Below are positions 31,553 to 43,469 of a stretch of 64,000 nt of DNA, in pieces (position 1 is the first letter of the stretch; every line of letters begins with the position of its first letter). The stretch spans positions 972,501-1,036,500 of the forward strand of contig JBBBDQ010000351.1 of NCBI GenBank assembly GCA_037127315.1, in the 5' to 3' direction. Source of the DNA: Ascarosepion bandense. Taxonomy: Eukaryota > Mollusca > Cephalopoda > Sepiida > Sepiidae. The position numbers were made by a program, and so were the translations under genes. The notes under the pieces are model-generated. The model did no database searches, was not told where the DNA came from, and saw nothing but the letters and a program-made list of their open reading frames with translations.

Positions 31553-32899
31553 ACAGGCAGTATGGCTTCTACTTTGCCAGGTCCATGACCGACATGCTAA
31601 CGACCATCACAGAGTACGTATTCCAGGCCCTTGAGGAGTCCGGTGAAGCTCAGGCTGTTGCTCTGGACATCTCCAAGGCTTTTGACAGGGTTTGGCATGC
31701 TGGCCTTCTATGCAAGCTACAGGGTTTCGGTATCACTGGACGCTTGCTTGATCTGATCTAATCTTTTCTAAATAATTGCATAATGAAGGTCATCTTAAAT
31801 GGGCATGCCTCCGCATCCTACTGTACAAATGCTGATGTCCTTCAGGGCCCTACCGTAGGCCCGATGTTCTTTATTTTCATAAATGACCTCCCAGATGAGA
31901 TCAAGTGACCACTAGGCATCTACACAGATGACACCATAATTTACTCCTACATCAGTAAGAAATCCAGCATGGCGGAAAAACATAACCTCGCTGCTGATCT
32001 TGAGAGGGATCTACATTCTGTGGTGGATTGGGGTAAGAAGTGGCTTGTCAATTTCAATGCATCTAAGACCAAACTGCTGTCTGTCAATCATTACAGGCAA
32101 CCTCTCCTGCCTCCCATAAACATGGACCAAGCGAGTCTCTCTGAGAACAATACACTGTGCCTCCTCAGCTTTACCCTCTCAAGTGAAATCATTACATTGA
32201 GTCAACAGCTAAATCCACTGCTAGGAAGGTTGGGTCACTGTGTCAGGCCAGGAGATTTTTTCCACCTGAATCCATCTTGCATATATACAAATCATTCATT
32301 CATCCATGAATGGAGTACTGCTGTCATATATGGTCAGGCGCCCCTGCTGTTCATCTCAGTATTCTTGACAGGTTCGACTCCAGCCACTTCCCCACTGACA
32401 GGATGTGGCTTCCCTCTGTCTGTTCTATAAATACTTTCCTGGCTTTTGCTCCAACAAACTTAAGTCACTGGTTCCCCTGCAACAGGTGTTTACTCGTGCA
32501 ACCAGACTGGCAACTGGGTCTCACCCATTCACAGTCAGGTTAGCCAAATGCAGACGACAATTCTAATCCTGCAGCTTCTTTTCTCACACTTCCCGCCTGT
32601 GGAACTTGCTTCCATATTCTTGCTTTCCTGATGGCTACAACCTCCAGGAATTTAAATGCAATGTCAATACTCATCTCTTAACCACTTGACTCTAGTTCTT
32701 TCTACACCACTTTGTATATCCTCTCCTTTCTCTCCACCTTTGTAACTGTCATCACACCTGTATTCCCATTTTTCTCTTGCTCCTTTCTAACTGGTTCATC
32801 TTTCTCTTCACTCTCCTGCTATCTAATCCTTTTACTCTTATGCAGCCCCCTGAACATCAGTGGCATTACTGCTTTGCTCGGGGTGATATGATTAAAAAA
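31553..32899 (+). pseudogene. LINE-A (CR1/Jockey-like), RT to 3' tail, broken
   Basis: The longest LINE-A copy here. It begins inside RT ('QYGFYFARSMTD', then 'AVALDISKAFDRVWHAGLL' with the first catalytic Asp) and stops at 31759-31761. It continues in other frames through 'PMFFIFINDLPDE' to the active-site region, where A-D-D reads T-D-D ('IYTDDTIIYS'). Then come 'WGKKWLVNFNASKTKLLSVN' and the C-terminus ('...HIWSGAPAVHLSILDRFDS'). The 3' UTR ends ggggtgatatgattaaaaaaa. 5' truncated, with several stops and frameshifts. It inserted into a minisatellite, whose units lie on both sides. Confidence 0.85.
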
Positions 32900-33235
32900 A
32901 AGCACAAAATAATGATCCTATTTCTTAGTCTGTAGAAAAAAGAGCTTATAGACAAAATAATGATCCTACTTCTTATAGTCTGTGGAAAAGGAGCTCACAG
33001 TCAAAATAATGATCCTTTTTCCACAGACTATAATAAATAGGATCACACACACAAAATAATGATCCTATTTCTTATAGACTGTGGAAAAAGGAGCTCATAG
33101 ACAAAATAATGACCCTATTACTTACTCTGTAGAAAAAAAAGCAAGCAGATAAAATAATGATCCTATTTCTTTTTGTCTTAGGAAAAAAGCACACACAGAC
33201 AAAATAATAATCATATTCCTTTATTGTTGAGCAAA
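32900..33235. repeat. ~50-bp minisatellite, right part
   Basis: The landmark aaaataatgatcct recurs at roughly 48-51-bp intervals from 32906 to 33200. The unit near 33015-33045 is partly inverted (ttccacagactataataaatagg). 33236-33930 holds no other supported feature. Confidence 0.8.
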
Positions 33236-33936
33236 ATAAAATCTAATCATCCAAATTTGAATATCAAATTAAAAGAAATGTGAATTTCATAAATGATTTT
33301 AAGTTTTCAATATGTGCGCTGCCTGTCTTTAAGGCTTGAATAAGCTGCACCTTGTAGGTTTTCATTTGCAAGTGTTTTCTTATGACACCTCAAACTGTTA
33401 AGTTTTTCTAGTTTATACATTCTGAAGTTTTGCAAAAATATTTCTCAAACCTGCTTGACCCTTTCTTTTTTTTTTTGGGGATACAAGTGATTGTCTAGAT
33501 CTTTTTGTCTAGCACATACAACTGTTCTTTTTTAACTTTTTGTGCCATATTGAAATCTGCATTAATCAATTCTCTCACAAATACACACTGTGCAGTTTTG
33601 TTTGACTGTGCTCAAGCATGTTCGAAAAACACAAAACATCTTTTCTTTTCTAGTGAATGACATTTGTACATCTGAAAAAAAATGAAACATTAAAATTAGA
33701 ATTTCATGTTTTTTTTACACGTTAAATCTTGAGGTCATTTCAATGAGAATTGGTTAAATTATTAGATTATGAAATGATTCTAATTTTTTGGAAACACTGT
33801 ATTTTGTTGTTGGCTGGTAATATTGAAAAATTTTAGTCCATATTGAAGAAGTAGTTAAAAATTTTCTGAAAACCATTAACCATTGTTGCATTTTGGTTAC
33901 AATTGTAACCAATATGCAACAACGGGTTACATGGTT

Positions 33937-34410
33937 CTGGGCATGACGGTATTCTGCATCCACCAGCAAGATCTTTGATTGGGAGGTTGTGAGGAGCATG
34001 GAACCACCTCTTAATTGCTGTTGTTCCCAGATTCACCCTGACTCTGAGTGGTAGCACTTATTAGGGTCCCAGATATGGGTAAATAGTTAACCCTCAAACT
34101 GGGGTCAAAACACTATGAAAGTATAAAAATACACTTTATAGAAATATATTCATAAAATAGACTTTTATTGAAAAATATACATTTTTGAAGGAAAAATATT
34201 ATTCTCAACAAAACATTTTCAAATACAAAACTAGAAAACATTTTCAGTTTTCTAAAATAAAAAAGAATAAAAACAAAATATTTTCATTAAAATCTGACTA
34301 AATCAACCTTCTCACTATAACCAAACATTAAAAAAGCATCCTTTAAAACCCCATCTTTTTGGCATTAAAAAACCCAGAGAGGTTGATATGCCGTTAAACA
34401 AAACTCAAAT
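33937..34410 (+). repeat. Repeat R, copy 3
   Basis: Complete head-to-tail copy ending 'gttgatatgccgttaaacaaaactc'. The flanks 33896-33930 and about 34421-34455 are similar over some 34 bp (gttacaattgtaac...aatatg...), which could be an unusually long target duplication or a pre-existing local repeat. Confidence 0.65.
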
Positions 34411-34530
34411 TCAAACAGAAAGTTACAATTGTAACAATATGAAACAAATGGTTAATATAATTCAAACTGTGAAAGAATTAAATGAAAAAAACAATTCTGT
34501 TGGTTTTTATCCAAAAGTATATGGATAAGT

Positions 34531-34823
34531 GTGGTGATGTAGTATATATTGACTTGGAATGAGAAATCAAAGAGCCAACTTTAAATTCTAGTTAAATTCA
34601 TTGCATTCACTTATGCGCAAATACCCTTGGGGAAGGTATTAATCTGGCTCTTCTATATCCAACTATGGGTTAAATAACAGGACAGATTGGGTTCTTTATC
34701 CTTGGTTGGCAATCAGTCTACCACAGAAAGTAATGGCAACCTACTGTGGGAAAATCATCTGTCCAGTCTTTTAAGATATGATTGCCTAAGTGTGTTTCAT
34801 GTATGGCACTTAACTGATAAATG
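34531..34823 (+). repeat. tRNA-SINE, full length, diverged
   Basis: Covers the head (gtgtggtgatgtagta..., A box decayed), the body and the tail 'cacttaactgataa'. Several substitutions affect both promoter boxes. 34824-35830 shows nothing supported apart from short A/T runs. Confidence 0.75.
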
Positions 34824-35859
34824 AACTTACATATAAAGTTCATTTGTTAAGTTAAATGCTTAAATATTCCTCATTTTAATGAAAAGTAGCTGTACTTGTT
34901 CTGTTTCTTTTTCTGTGTGAATGTCACCATTTTTCGAACCAATGACTTGTTAAAAGGTGTACAAGAAACTTTGCCAAGAAAATGTTTTGATTACAATATT
35001 TAAATTATTTGTACTTCGCTTTGATTCATGTTTTATGCCATAAAAAATAAAGCCCAGTTTTTAATGTACATTGTTGTATTTATTCGTTTTTAATTAGGCT
35101 AATTTCTTCACTTGACCCTTCTCCACCATCCAATCGGTCACCTGATTCCACCTGACTCTAGGTGTCCATGTGTTGTGTTTTGAAAGAAGGCTAGAGCGTG
35201 ATGTGACTTAAACATGATTAATAAAAATGAAAAACACAGACAAAGGAATTAAATGAATGAAATAACAATTACAAAACCACAATTAAAAGTTCAAATAGGA
35301 AGGCTTCATTATTGTTGAGTTTTTAGCATTTTTTTTTTTTTAGTTTAGTTTAGCCTGAAGTATTGTCCTTTTTCTGTGAACTAGTTTTGATACCTGTCAC
35401 TTCACAGATTACAAAATCAAATCCAAATATAAATTGTTTATTTAGTCCTACGGCAGGATATGGCACCTGGTCTTCTTAATGTGGAGTATATATGCATATA
35501 GGCCAAGATGCAAAATTGCTTGGTATTCAGGATTAATGTTGCACTGTTCATATTCTACCGTTCCTCTCTCTTGAATGCAACGTGGAAGTTATTGCCACAG
35601 GGTTGCAATTACCATGAACAGGTATACCCTTAATTTTTTTTAATTTTCCAACTCTCTATTTAAAAACATAGATAAGACAAGTTGGAAGTGAAATGTGATT
35701 TCAAATCTATAATTTTTGATGATTTAAATTACTACCTTTATTAGAAAATATATTTAGTTTAAATACAGAAATTATCATAAAAATGGCTTCAAGGGGTCTC
35801 ATATTTTGTTTTGTATAATATATTGAAAATATATTCATGTTAAATACAGAAAGGCCATA

Positions 35860-36592
35860 TAAATACAAAATATATTATATTTTTGGAGACATTTTTGAAC
35901 TGATAGTTTTTCTTATCAATTGTGAAATGAGAATCATCTTGAATGGCCACTCTTCTCAATCTTTTTGCATTGACACAGGTGTTCTCCAGGGCTCTATTCT
36001 AAAGCTTATGTTATTCATACTTTTCATAAATGATCTTCCTGATGTCATCAGTTCTCAGCTCAGTACTTATGCTGATGACACAACAATTTACAGTTGGTTT
36101 GATAAGATCAAATTGGCAGCCAATCTAAAAAAATGACCTATAATCTGTTGTTAAATGGGACAAGGAATGGCTTGTTAATTTTAATGTATACAAAATGAAA
36201 ATGCTCTCTCTAATCATCTGAGAAGAATTTTTTACCTTTCATCAGCATGGCTGATGCTAACCTTCAGGAGAATGACTCATTGTGCCTCCTACAAACTAAC
36301 ATTTCCACTGACATGAAATGGAAAGTGTATGTTGAATCAATTGCTAAGTCTGCAGTTAAGAAAGTTGGTTTATTTTGTCAAGTTAGACAATTTGTTTGTC
36401 AGAATATATTTTAAATATTTTAAAGTCTACACTTCAATCATGCTTGGAATATTGCTGCCACATCTGGTCTAGTGCACCTGCTGTATATTTAGAGATGCTT
36501 GATAAAAGCCAAAGAATCTGCAATATTATTGGTCAGACGAACTTTCCTCTATGGTACCGAGACTTTATGAATTTAAGTGTAGTATTAGATTA
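35860..36592 (+). pseudogene. LINE-A reverse transcriptase, part 1
   Basis: The frame at 35837-36136 carries 'MRIILNGHSSQSFCIDTGVL', 'QGSILKLMLFILFINDLPDV' and the RT active site with intact A-D-D ('LSTYADDTTIYS'), then a stop. Further DNA matches downstream LINE-A, including the frame 36396-36593 ('QSCLEYCCHIWSSAPAVYLE'). It is 5' truncated just before the RT palm. It is interrupted at tagatta (36586-36592) by a SINE cluster and resumes at 37791. Confidence 0.8.
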
Positions 36593-37783
36593 AGATGTGT
36601 GTTGTGGTGCACTGGATATTGGCTTGGAATGACAAATTGGAGATCCGAGTTTGAATTCCAGTTAAATTCCTTGCATTCACTTACACGCAAATACACCTGG
36701 GAAAGGTATTAATCCGTCTCTTCCTTCCAGTTATGGGTTAAATAATAGAACAGATTGGGTTCTATAGCCTTGGCTGGCAACGAGTCTAGCTCAGAAAGCA
36801 ATTGCAACCTACTGTGGGATAATCTTCTGCCCAGTCAGTCATGTCTCTTTCGAGACATGATTGCCTAAAGCGTGTATCACATATGGCACTTAACTGACTG
36901 AATATAATAGTTGGAATCATGATTACTGGGAATAAAGAGGGGGATCAATTTTATATAGTTGGGAAGTAATAAACTGATCCCCCACTAATACTTACTTAAT
37001 ATAATACATCTCTCCCCCACTCTAGCTATGAGTTAAATAACAGGAGAGATTGGGTTCTATAGCTTTGGCTGGCAACCAGCCTACCGCAGAAAGCAATGGC
37101 AACCTACTGCAGGATAATCTTCTGCCCAGTCAGTCATGTCTCTTTCGAGACATGATTGCCTGAAGCTTGTATCACGTATGGCACTTGACTGACTGTTTTG
37201 ATGTGTATTGTGGTGCTGTTGATATTGGCTCGGAACAACAAATCGGGGAGCAGAGTTTAAATTCCAGTTGAATTCCTTGCATTCACTTACGCACAAATAC
37301 ATCTGGGAAAGATATTAATCCATCTCTTCCCTTCAGTTATGGGTTAAATAATAGGATAGATTGGGTTCTATAGCCTTGGTGGGCAACCAGTCTACCGCAG
37401 AAAGTAATGGCAACCTACTGCGGGATAATCTTCTGCCCAGTCAGTCATGTCTCTTTTGAGACATGATCGCCCAAGCGTGTATCACGCATGGCACTTAACT
37501 GACTGACTAAATATAATCGTTAAAAATACTAAGGCTTCTACTGGGCATAAAATGGGGGATCAGTTTTATATTGATTTGAAGTAATAAATTGATCCCCCAC
37601 TAATTACTGCTTAATAATATAATACATTTCTTCCCCCTCTATCTATGAGTCAAATAACAAGACAGATTGGGTTCTATAGCCTTGGTGGATAACCAACTGC
37701 GGGATAATCTTCTGCCCAGTCAGTCATGTCTCTTTTAAGACACGATTGCCCAAAGCGTGGATCATGTATGGCACTTAACTGAC
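36593..37783 (+). repeat. Cluster of four tRNA-SINE segments (tandem 606-bp unit)
   Basis: Full SINEs lie at 36597-36902 and 37203-37506. Each is followed by the same spacer with inverted gatccccc motifs and then a 5'-truncated SINE (37013-37196, 37645-37783). The two halves are one ~606-bp unit duplicated in tandem. The whole is bracketed by the 7-bp duplication tagatta (36586-36592, 37784-37790) inside LINE-A. Confidence 0.85.
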
Positions 37784-37790
37784 TAGATTA

Positions 37791-38085
37791 GCAGCAAGGT
37801 CTTATCATTTTACAGTTAAAATGGATTCATGTAATTGTAAGTTCTATGCTAATAGTTGTTCCTCATTAAATTCTTGCTTGTGGAACTCTATTTCAGTTTC
37901 TTTATTCCCCGTCAACTTTGACATAAAATTTTAATTCATTGTCAATTATTATTTTTTTGTCATTTTAGTTATTGTCCTTTTTCTTTAATCGTATATTTTT
38001 CTCATATTTTCTAATGCTCAGTAATCTTTTGTGTTTTAGTGGCTTCATTTTTTTGTTTGGGGTGAAATGATTAAAAAATATTTCG
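37791..38085 (+). mobile_element. LINE-A, part 2 (C-terminus and 3' tail)
   Basis: Continues the LINE-A copy after the SINE cluster ('gcagcaaggtcttatcattttac', 'cttgtggaactc') to the tail 'tttggggtgaaatgattaaaa'. From 38086 to 38630 there is a TATA-like cttataaatattggagg and no other supported feature. Confidence 0.7.
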
Positions 38086-38642
38086 TTTTATATAATATGT
38101 AGAAAATATGTTTTGTCTATGTTGTGTAGTAGTTTTCGCACTGAAAGTTATAATCGTGCTATGTCGGTTGCTAATCAACTTAACGCACCCAAAATGTTAG
38201 GAACTTGGTAATCTTCCACTGAAAGCTGACTCCTTAGTATTCGGCTAACTGCTGACTAATATCAATTGCCTAGTAGTTCTACTGAATTCCAATAGAACTC
38301 TAAAGAACTTCTATGAACTTCCCAAGAACTTGTCAAGTTAACTTCCTGTTAAATCTTATAAATATTGGAGGGAGAGTCCATTATCTGAGGAAAAGGTGTG
38401 TTTCACCATAACAGTTTAAATACAGAATTTTTCATAACAATGACTTTAAAGGCGCACGTCTTGGTTTGTACTCTTTTTCTGTCACCTAGGGGTTGTTGTC
38501 AGACATGGAAATTCAACCTGGTCAAAAATGCCTATTTAAATTACATTAAAATTGTATGTGTGTATAAATATTCTAATTTAATGGGATACCTTAAATTTTC
38601 TTAAAAAAAAAACTTTTATTTTATGACCAAAAATTTCTTAAA

Positions 38643-39139
38643 TTTTGGTTGTTTTTGTTTTATGGCATATCAACCTCAGCAGGTCATTTATTGCCAACTA
38701 AATTTTATTTATTTATTGCTGGTAATACCTTTTATTTTAACAATTTATTGTTGTTTTTATATAAGTTTTGTGTCTAGTAATACTTTTTTCTTTTCAAGTA
38801 CCAAGATTCATTGGGGATTTGTTTTTTTTAAGGGCAGGATCCCCAAGTACTACCCTGTTATTTAACCCATAACTGGAGGGAAGGGACAGATTAATACCTT
38901 TCCCAAGGGTACCAGTGCTTAAGTAAATGCAGGGTATTCAACTGGAATTTGAACTCGGCTCCCCAATTTCTCTTTCTGAGCCAATATCCACTGCACCACA
39001 ACACACATCTGTCACTAAATGCTTACAGTACCTGGTATTCCAAAGCGGTCACCTATATAAGTACTGACCAGGCTCAACGTTGCTTAATTTTGGTGATCAA
39101 GCGAGAACTGGTGTATTCAACGTGATATGGCCATAAGCC
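38643..39139 (-). repeat. Full-length 5S rRNA/tRNA chimeric SINE, copy 2
   Basis: The minus strand reads, from 39139: a 5S rRNA-like head, the tRNA-like head (near 39000), the body, an A/T-rich part and the gttgatatgcc tail. Perfect 12-bp target duplications aaatttcttaaa flank it (38631-38642, 39140-39151). The element is 497 bp, the same as the plus-strand copy at 24701-25197, and has the same 5S-to-tRNA junction. 39152-39814 holds nothing else supported. Confidence 0.85.
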
Positions 39140-39814
39140 AAATTTCTTAAAAGTTCAATCAAAGTTATAATTATCTAATTTTTAAAAGTTTAAAATTAAG
39201 TTATTTTTGTTTTGTTTTTTTTCCAAATTTGATTTTATTGCTTAGCCAAAGTTTACTGTTGTCTAGACTGAGTAGAAGAAGAATATATTAATCTAATATC
39301 TTATTTCAAGTTCAATCAAAGTTTGTGTGTGCATGTGTGCATATTATATGGCACAAACAAGTAAGTCACTCACACAATACAGATATATGTATATGCACTA
39401 AATATGTGCACAATTACTCCAACTTTATTGCTTTTAACATGTTTGTTTGGTGAAATTTTCCATTGTTTCAGTTGTTTCTTCATTTCAGTGGGTGTTTAAA
39501 TCGTGCTCAGCTTGTTTTGTTCCTTTAGAAGAGAACTGATGACCTATTGGACAGTTTTCAAGAACAAATTGACTGGGATAATCGAAATAAAGTGGACAAA
39601 GTTCTTAGAATAATTACAAGGATAATGATGAAGAGGGTGAGTTCACTTGATCATCAAGCTGTAGTGTGAAAGATAATCGCTTTGTCAAGATAAAATTCTA
39701 AGTTAATGGACGATCAGCACTAAGTTCTCATTTGTTCAAACGGACTGAGTGACATCTTTTGAAGAGAAAGAAAAAAACATCTACTGTTTGGACATATTCA
39801 ATATTTTCTTTTTT

Positions 39815-40010
39815 TTTTTTTTTAATCATATCACCCCAAGCAAGGCGGTAATGCCACTGATGTGCAAGGGGCTACATAAAAGTGAAAAGATTGGAAAAAA
39901 GAAAGCTGGAAATCACATCCTAAACAGGGAACTAGGGATAAGCCTCTACACCTGTTCAATAGACATGGGTGGAGTGTGAACCGGGCGATAGGTTAGTCTA
40001 TCTACTCCAA
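39815..40010 (-). repeat. Element T1, third copy
   Basis: Tail at 39815-39835 ('atcatatcaccccaagcaagg' on plus), head near 40010 ('tagtctatctactccaata'). It lies next to a LINE-A 3' end in the same orientation. Confidence 0.7.
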
Positions 40011-40109
40011 TATACAAATAGAAAAAGAGAAATGAGAAAAAAAAAGTGGTTACAGACAATGTGGACTGTGGACTTAGGGGAAAGGTGTCCAGTTATCTTG
40101 TTGAAGAAA

Positions 40110-40635
40110 CTTTTTTTTTTTTTAATCATGTCACCCCAAGCAAGGCATTCCACTGCCACTATTGCACAAGGGGTTACATAGGGGAAGGTGATGAGAAAGA
40201 GTGGTTAAATATAGGAAATATCAGGAGGAGGTTGATAGACAGGGAGGGATACAGAGGATGAGGGTTGGGTAGGTGGGAAGAGTGTTTGAGAAAATGGATG
40301 CGAGTTAGTGTGCTAGGAGGTGTCTATTGACCTTACATTTAAACTCCTGGAGATTGTCGTTGTCGGGGAAGCAAGTATGTCGAAGGGAATTCCACAGGTG
40401 GGAAGTGCGAGAAAAGAAGCTGTTGGAGTAGAAATTGCAGTTACTTTTTATCGGTTTCACTGTAAAAGGGTGGGACCTAGTTGCTAGTCTAGTATCTCAT
40501 GCAAATTCATACCTAGGAGGCACCAGTGATCTAAGTTCATCAGAGCAGAAGCCGTGAAAGTATTTATAGAAGAGGCACAGGGAAGCCACGTCACGCTGGT
40601 GAGAGAGTAACTGCAGTCGGTTTGCCCAGTCAAAA
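40110..40635 (-). mobile_element. LINE-A 3' fragment
   Basis: The minus strand runs from ORF2 C-terminal DNA ('...gtatttatagaagaggcacaggg' on plus) through 3' UTR to the tail at 40125-40145 ('atcatgtcaccccaagcaagg' on plus). Codons are scrambled by indels. Confidence 0.7.
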
Positions 40636-40664
40636 TTCTTTACAGTTTTTATATTCTATTTATA

Positions 40665-41235
40665 TTGTATTTGACTTTACATATTTAACCCCAGTACTAG
40701 ATTAGCATGTGCATTGTGATGCAGTGGATATCTGCTTGGGATGAGAACTTGGGTAACTGATTTCAAATTCCAGTTGAATTCCTTGCATTCACTTATGCAC
40801 AAATACTCTTGGGAAAGATATTAATCCATCTCTTCCCTCCAGTTATGGGTTAAATAACAGGACAGATTGGGTCCTATAGCCTTGGCTGGCAACCAGTCTA
40901 CTGCAGAATGCAATGGCAACCTAATCTGGGATAATCATCAGCCCAGTCAGTCATGTTTCTTTAGAGATATGATTGCCCAAGCGTGTATCACATATGGCAC
41001 TTAGCTGATTGACTAGATTAGCAGCAGGGTCTCAACATTTTATTGTTAACTCTTGCACTTCTCATTTGTTGAAATCTCTTCCAGCTCCTTGCTTCCCAGT
41101 CAAGTTTGATCTTCAAAAATTTAAATGCAATTCCAAATGTTATCTTTTGTCTTAATTTCTGTTCTTTTATTGATCTTTTTCCTTAATAATATTTTTCTAT
41201 TTCTCATATTGTTTTGTATTGAATTTTTGCTCCTC
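40665..41235 (+). mobile_element. LINE-A fragment with SINE inside
   Basis: Short LINE-A DNA (to tagatta at 40698-40704) precedes a tRNA-SINE. LINE-A resumes at 41014 with 'tagattagcagcagggtctcaac', followed by the C-terminal region and an incomplete 3' end. The interruption falls at the same LINE-A position as in the copy at 35860-38085. 41236-42347 holds nothing else supported. Confidence 0.75.
40705..41013 (+). repeat. tRNA-SINE inside LINE-A
   Basis: Full-length SINE with head 'gtgatgcagtggata' and tail 'cacttagctgattgac', flanked by tagatta (40698-40704, 41014-41020). Confidence 0.85.
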
Positions 41236-42347
41236 AATCTTAGTGGCTTTATTGTAAATATATTTTTATGATAAAATTCCTCAGCTAGCTTGTTTAAATC
41301 ATGGTATTTTTTTCTTGAAGTTGCTGGCCACATTACCCTGTATCTTGATTCCACTGGTTGGGCTTGTGTTGAAGGAACATCATAGCTTCATGTTGCCCGA
41401 TTAAAATGGTGGAAGAGAAGTTTCTTTAAATTTGCAGCTTACATAGTCATGATCACATGACCTTCATGGAGGCAGTGAATGGTCTTTTCTTTCACCATTC
41501 AGCATTCCGGTTTTATTCTGTGCTTGATTCGTCTTATTTTTTCTGATTGATGATTCTAAATTTCTATATCTTTGTTGATTGTATTGTCCCAGAATTGCTT
41601 ATTGACTTAATGACACCTGAGCTTGTAAAAATAAATATCAGTAAGTACGTGTATTGATTTTATAGTATGTCTTTTGGTCACTTACCTTAAGACATTGATA
41701 TAAAATGAAGTCTGTAAGCATGAGGAATTGGTATGATGGTTCTTCTGTTGTCACTCACATTTGTAGGTGAAAAGAGGCTCAGACAAAGTTGAAGAAAATA
41801 TTCTTTAGTGATGTTTTGATTGAATCTAAAATATTTAGGACATTTTTCCATCAAAGTTTTGTTTTTTTTAGACTTATTTGCTTTTTTAATCTCTTGTGTT
41901 TAAAAGAAAAAAATCTTGTGTCATTTGGTTTCTGGTCTCCGAAGGAATGAAGGTGATTACTTAGAACTTCAGACCATAATTTGTATTAAGTTTTCAGTGC
42001 TTTTTTTTAAGACTTGACAGCAGTCGATTCAGCCCAAACAAAGCACTAGACTGTCTGTTTTATCTGCTTCAAAAAAGTATTTAAGTAGTTTCTTATGAAT
42101 GCTATTTGTAATTAAAACTGAAGAGAGTGTAAAGTTTATCAGAGTAAGTATTTAATTTATTTCCTCTACATGGTTAAAATGGTTGTTTGCTTAGTGTTCA
42201 GTTTTAGTAATATATGAAAATATTCCTTGTTGCAAAGTTCTTTGTTCAATTTTAATATTTTTGTTTGTGAAAGGAAGCTGGTATTTAATGCAGATGGGGT
42301 TATAAGAAAAGTCAGTGCTTGGAATTGTCTTGACTGTGAAGGATATC

Positions 42348-43142
42348 GGTGGACCTGAAAAAAAAATAAATTGAAAAACAACAAATTTTAAGGTGGTGGT
42401 AGGAGGCTACCACGACCTTAAAATTTGTTGTTTTTCATTTTTTTTTTGTTTTTTTTTAATTTTTTCAGCATAGTCTTATTGGTTATTCCACAAAGTTTTC
42501 GATTATCAAAAAAGAAAAATTGAAAAAATTTCAATATTTAAACAATTTTAGGGGCGAGCTCACTTTCTCATACAACATTATAGTAAATCGGTCCTCCATT
42601 TTGGAAACACTCGCGTTGAGGTCACTTTGTTTTGGGTTTTTTTTGGGGACGAGTTGTTGCTCTTGTTTTTGTCTTTTTCAAGTTTTCTTTAGTTCTTATG
42701 ATGGCTTCTTCCTTAGAAACTCCAAGAATGGCTTTATTCAAAAAGTTTGCACAGAATTGATTTTCTATAAGGTTGTATGAAAAACTGAGCCTCCCCACCT
42801 AAAATTGTTTAAATGTTGAAATTTTTACAAATTTTTTTGTCAATCAGAAAGTTAAGGGTTTAATAGATAAGATAGCACTGAAAAAAGTAAAAAAAAGTTG
42901 ATAATCAACAAATTTACAGGCGGTGGTAATATACTGGCAAGTGGTTCCAAAATGGAGGATCAATTTACTATAACATTGTATAAAAAACTGAGCCCCCTCA
43001 TAAAATTGTTGAAATTTTTCTACATTTTTTTCGTTAGTCAGAAAGTTTATGGTGTAATCGATAAGATTGCACTGAATAAAGTAAAAAAAAAAAATGCAAA
43101 ACAATAAATTTAAAGGCGGCGGTAGTCTCTTTCAGGTCCACC
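42348..43142. mobile_element. 795-bp TIR transposon, copy 2
   Basis: Termini ggtggacctgaa and ttcaggtccacc are perfect inverted repeats at the ends. The flanking octamers aggatatc (42340-42347) and agggaatc (43143-43150) match at 6 of 8, so the duplication has decayed. A secondary palindrome at 42357-42445 lies inside the left end. The coding start MASSLETPRMALFKKFA (42701-42760) is conserved with copy 1 and is cut off by a stop at the deletion junction. Confidence 0.75.
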
Positions 43143-43469
43143 AGGGAATCTTTTGGTTCTTGCCTCAGATGAACTACTTTTTTTTCTGTCAACATTTCTT
43201 TCTATTTAAAGTAAAAATAAAATATCCAGAAACTAGGTCTTTACCAGTGCATTTTGATTGGGCAGAAAATGTAGTTTGATTTTTGCAAACAAATTTTGTT
43301 TGCTGTTTAAAAATACTCAGAATAAGTTTTGTTGGTCTTAAAAAAAAAAAAAAAAGAATAAAATTAACATTCTTCTCTTGACATTTGAAAATAAATTGAA
43401 AATTTGACATGCAGGACAATAAAAAATGAAGGTACAATATAATTTCAAAAAATATTCCTTTTTTTTTAT

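Noticed and set aside
38190..38420. Solo LTR starting tgttaggaac
   Set aside because: A TATA-like box is present, but I found no clear end, no target duplication and no second copy.
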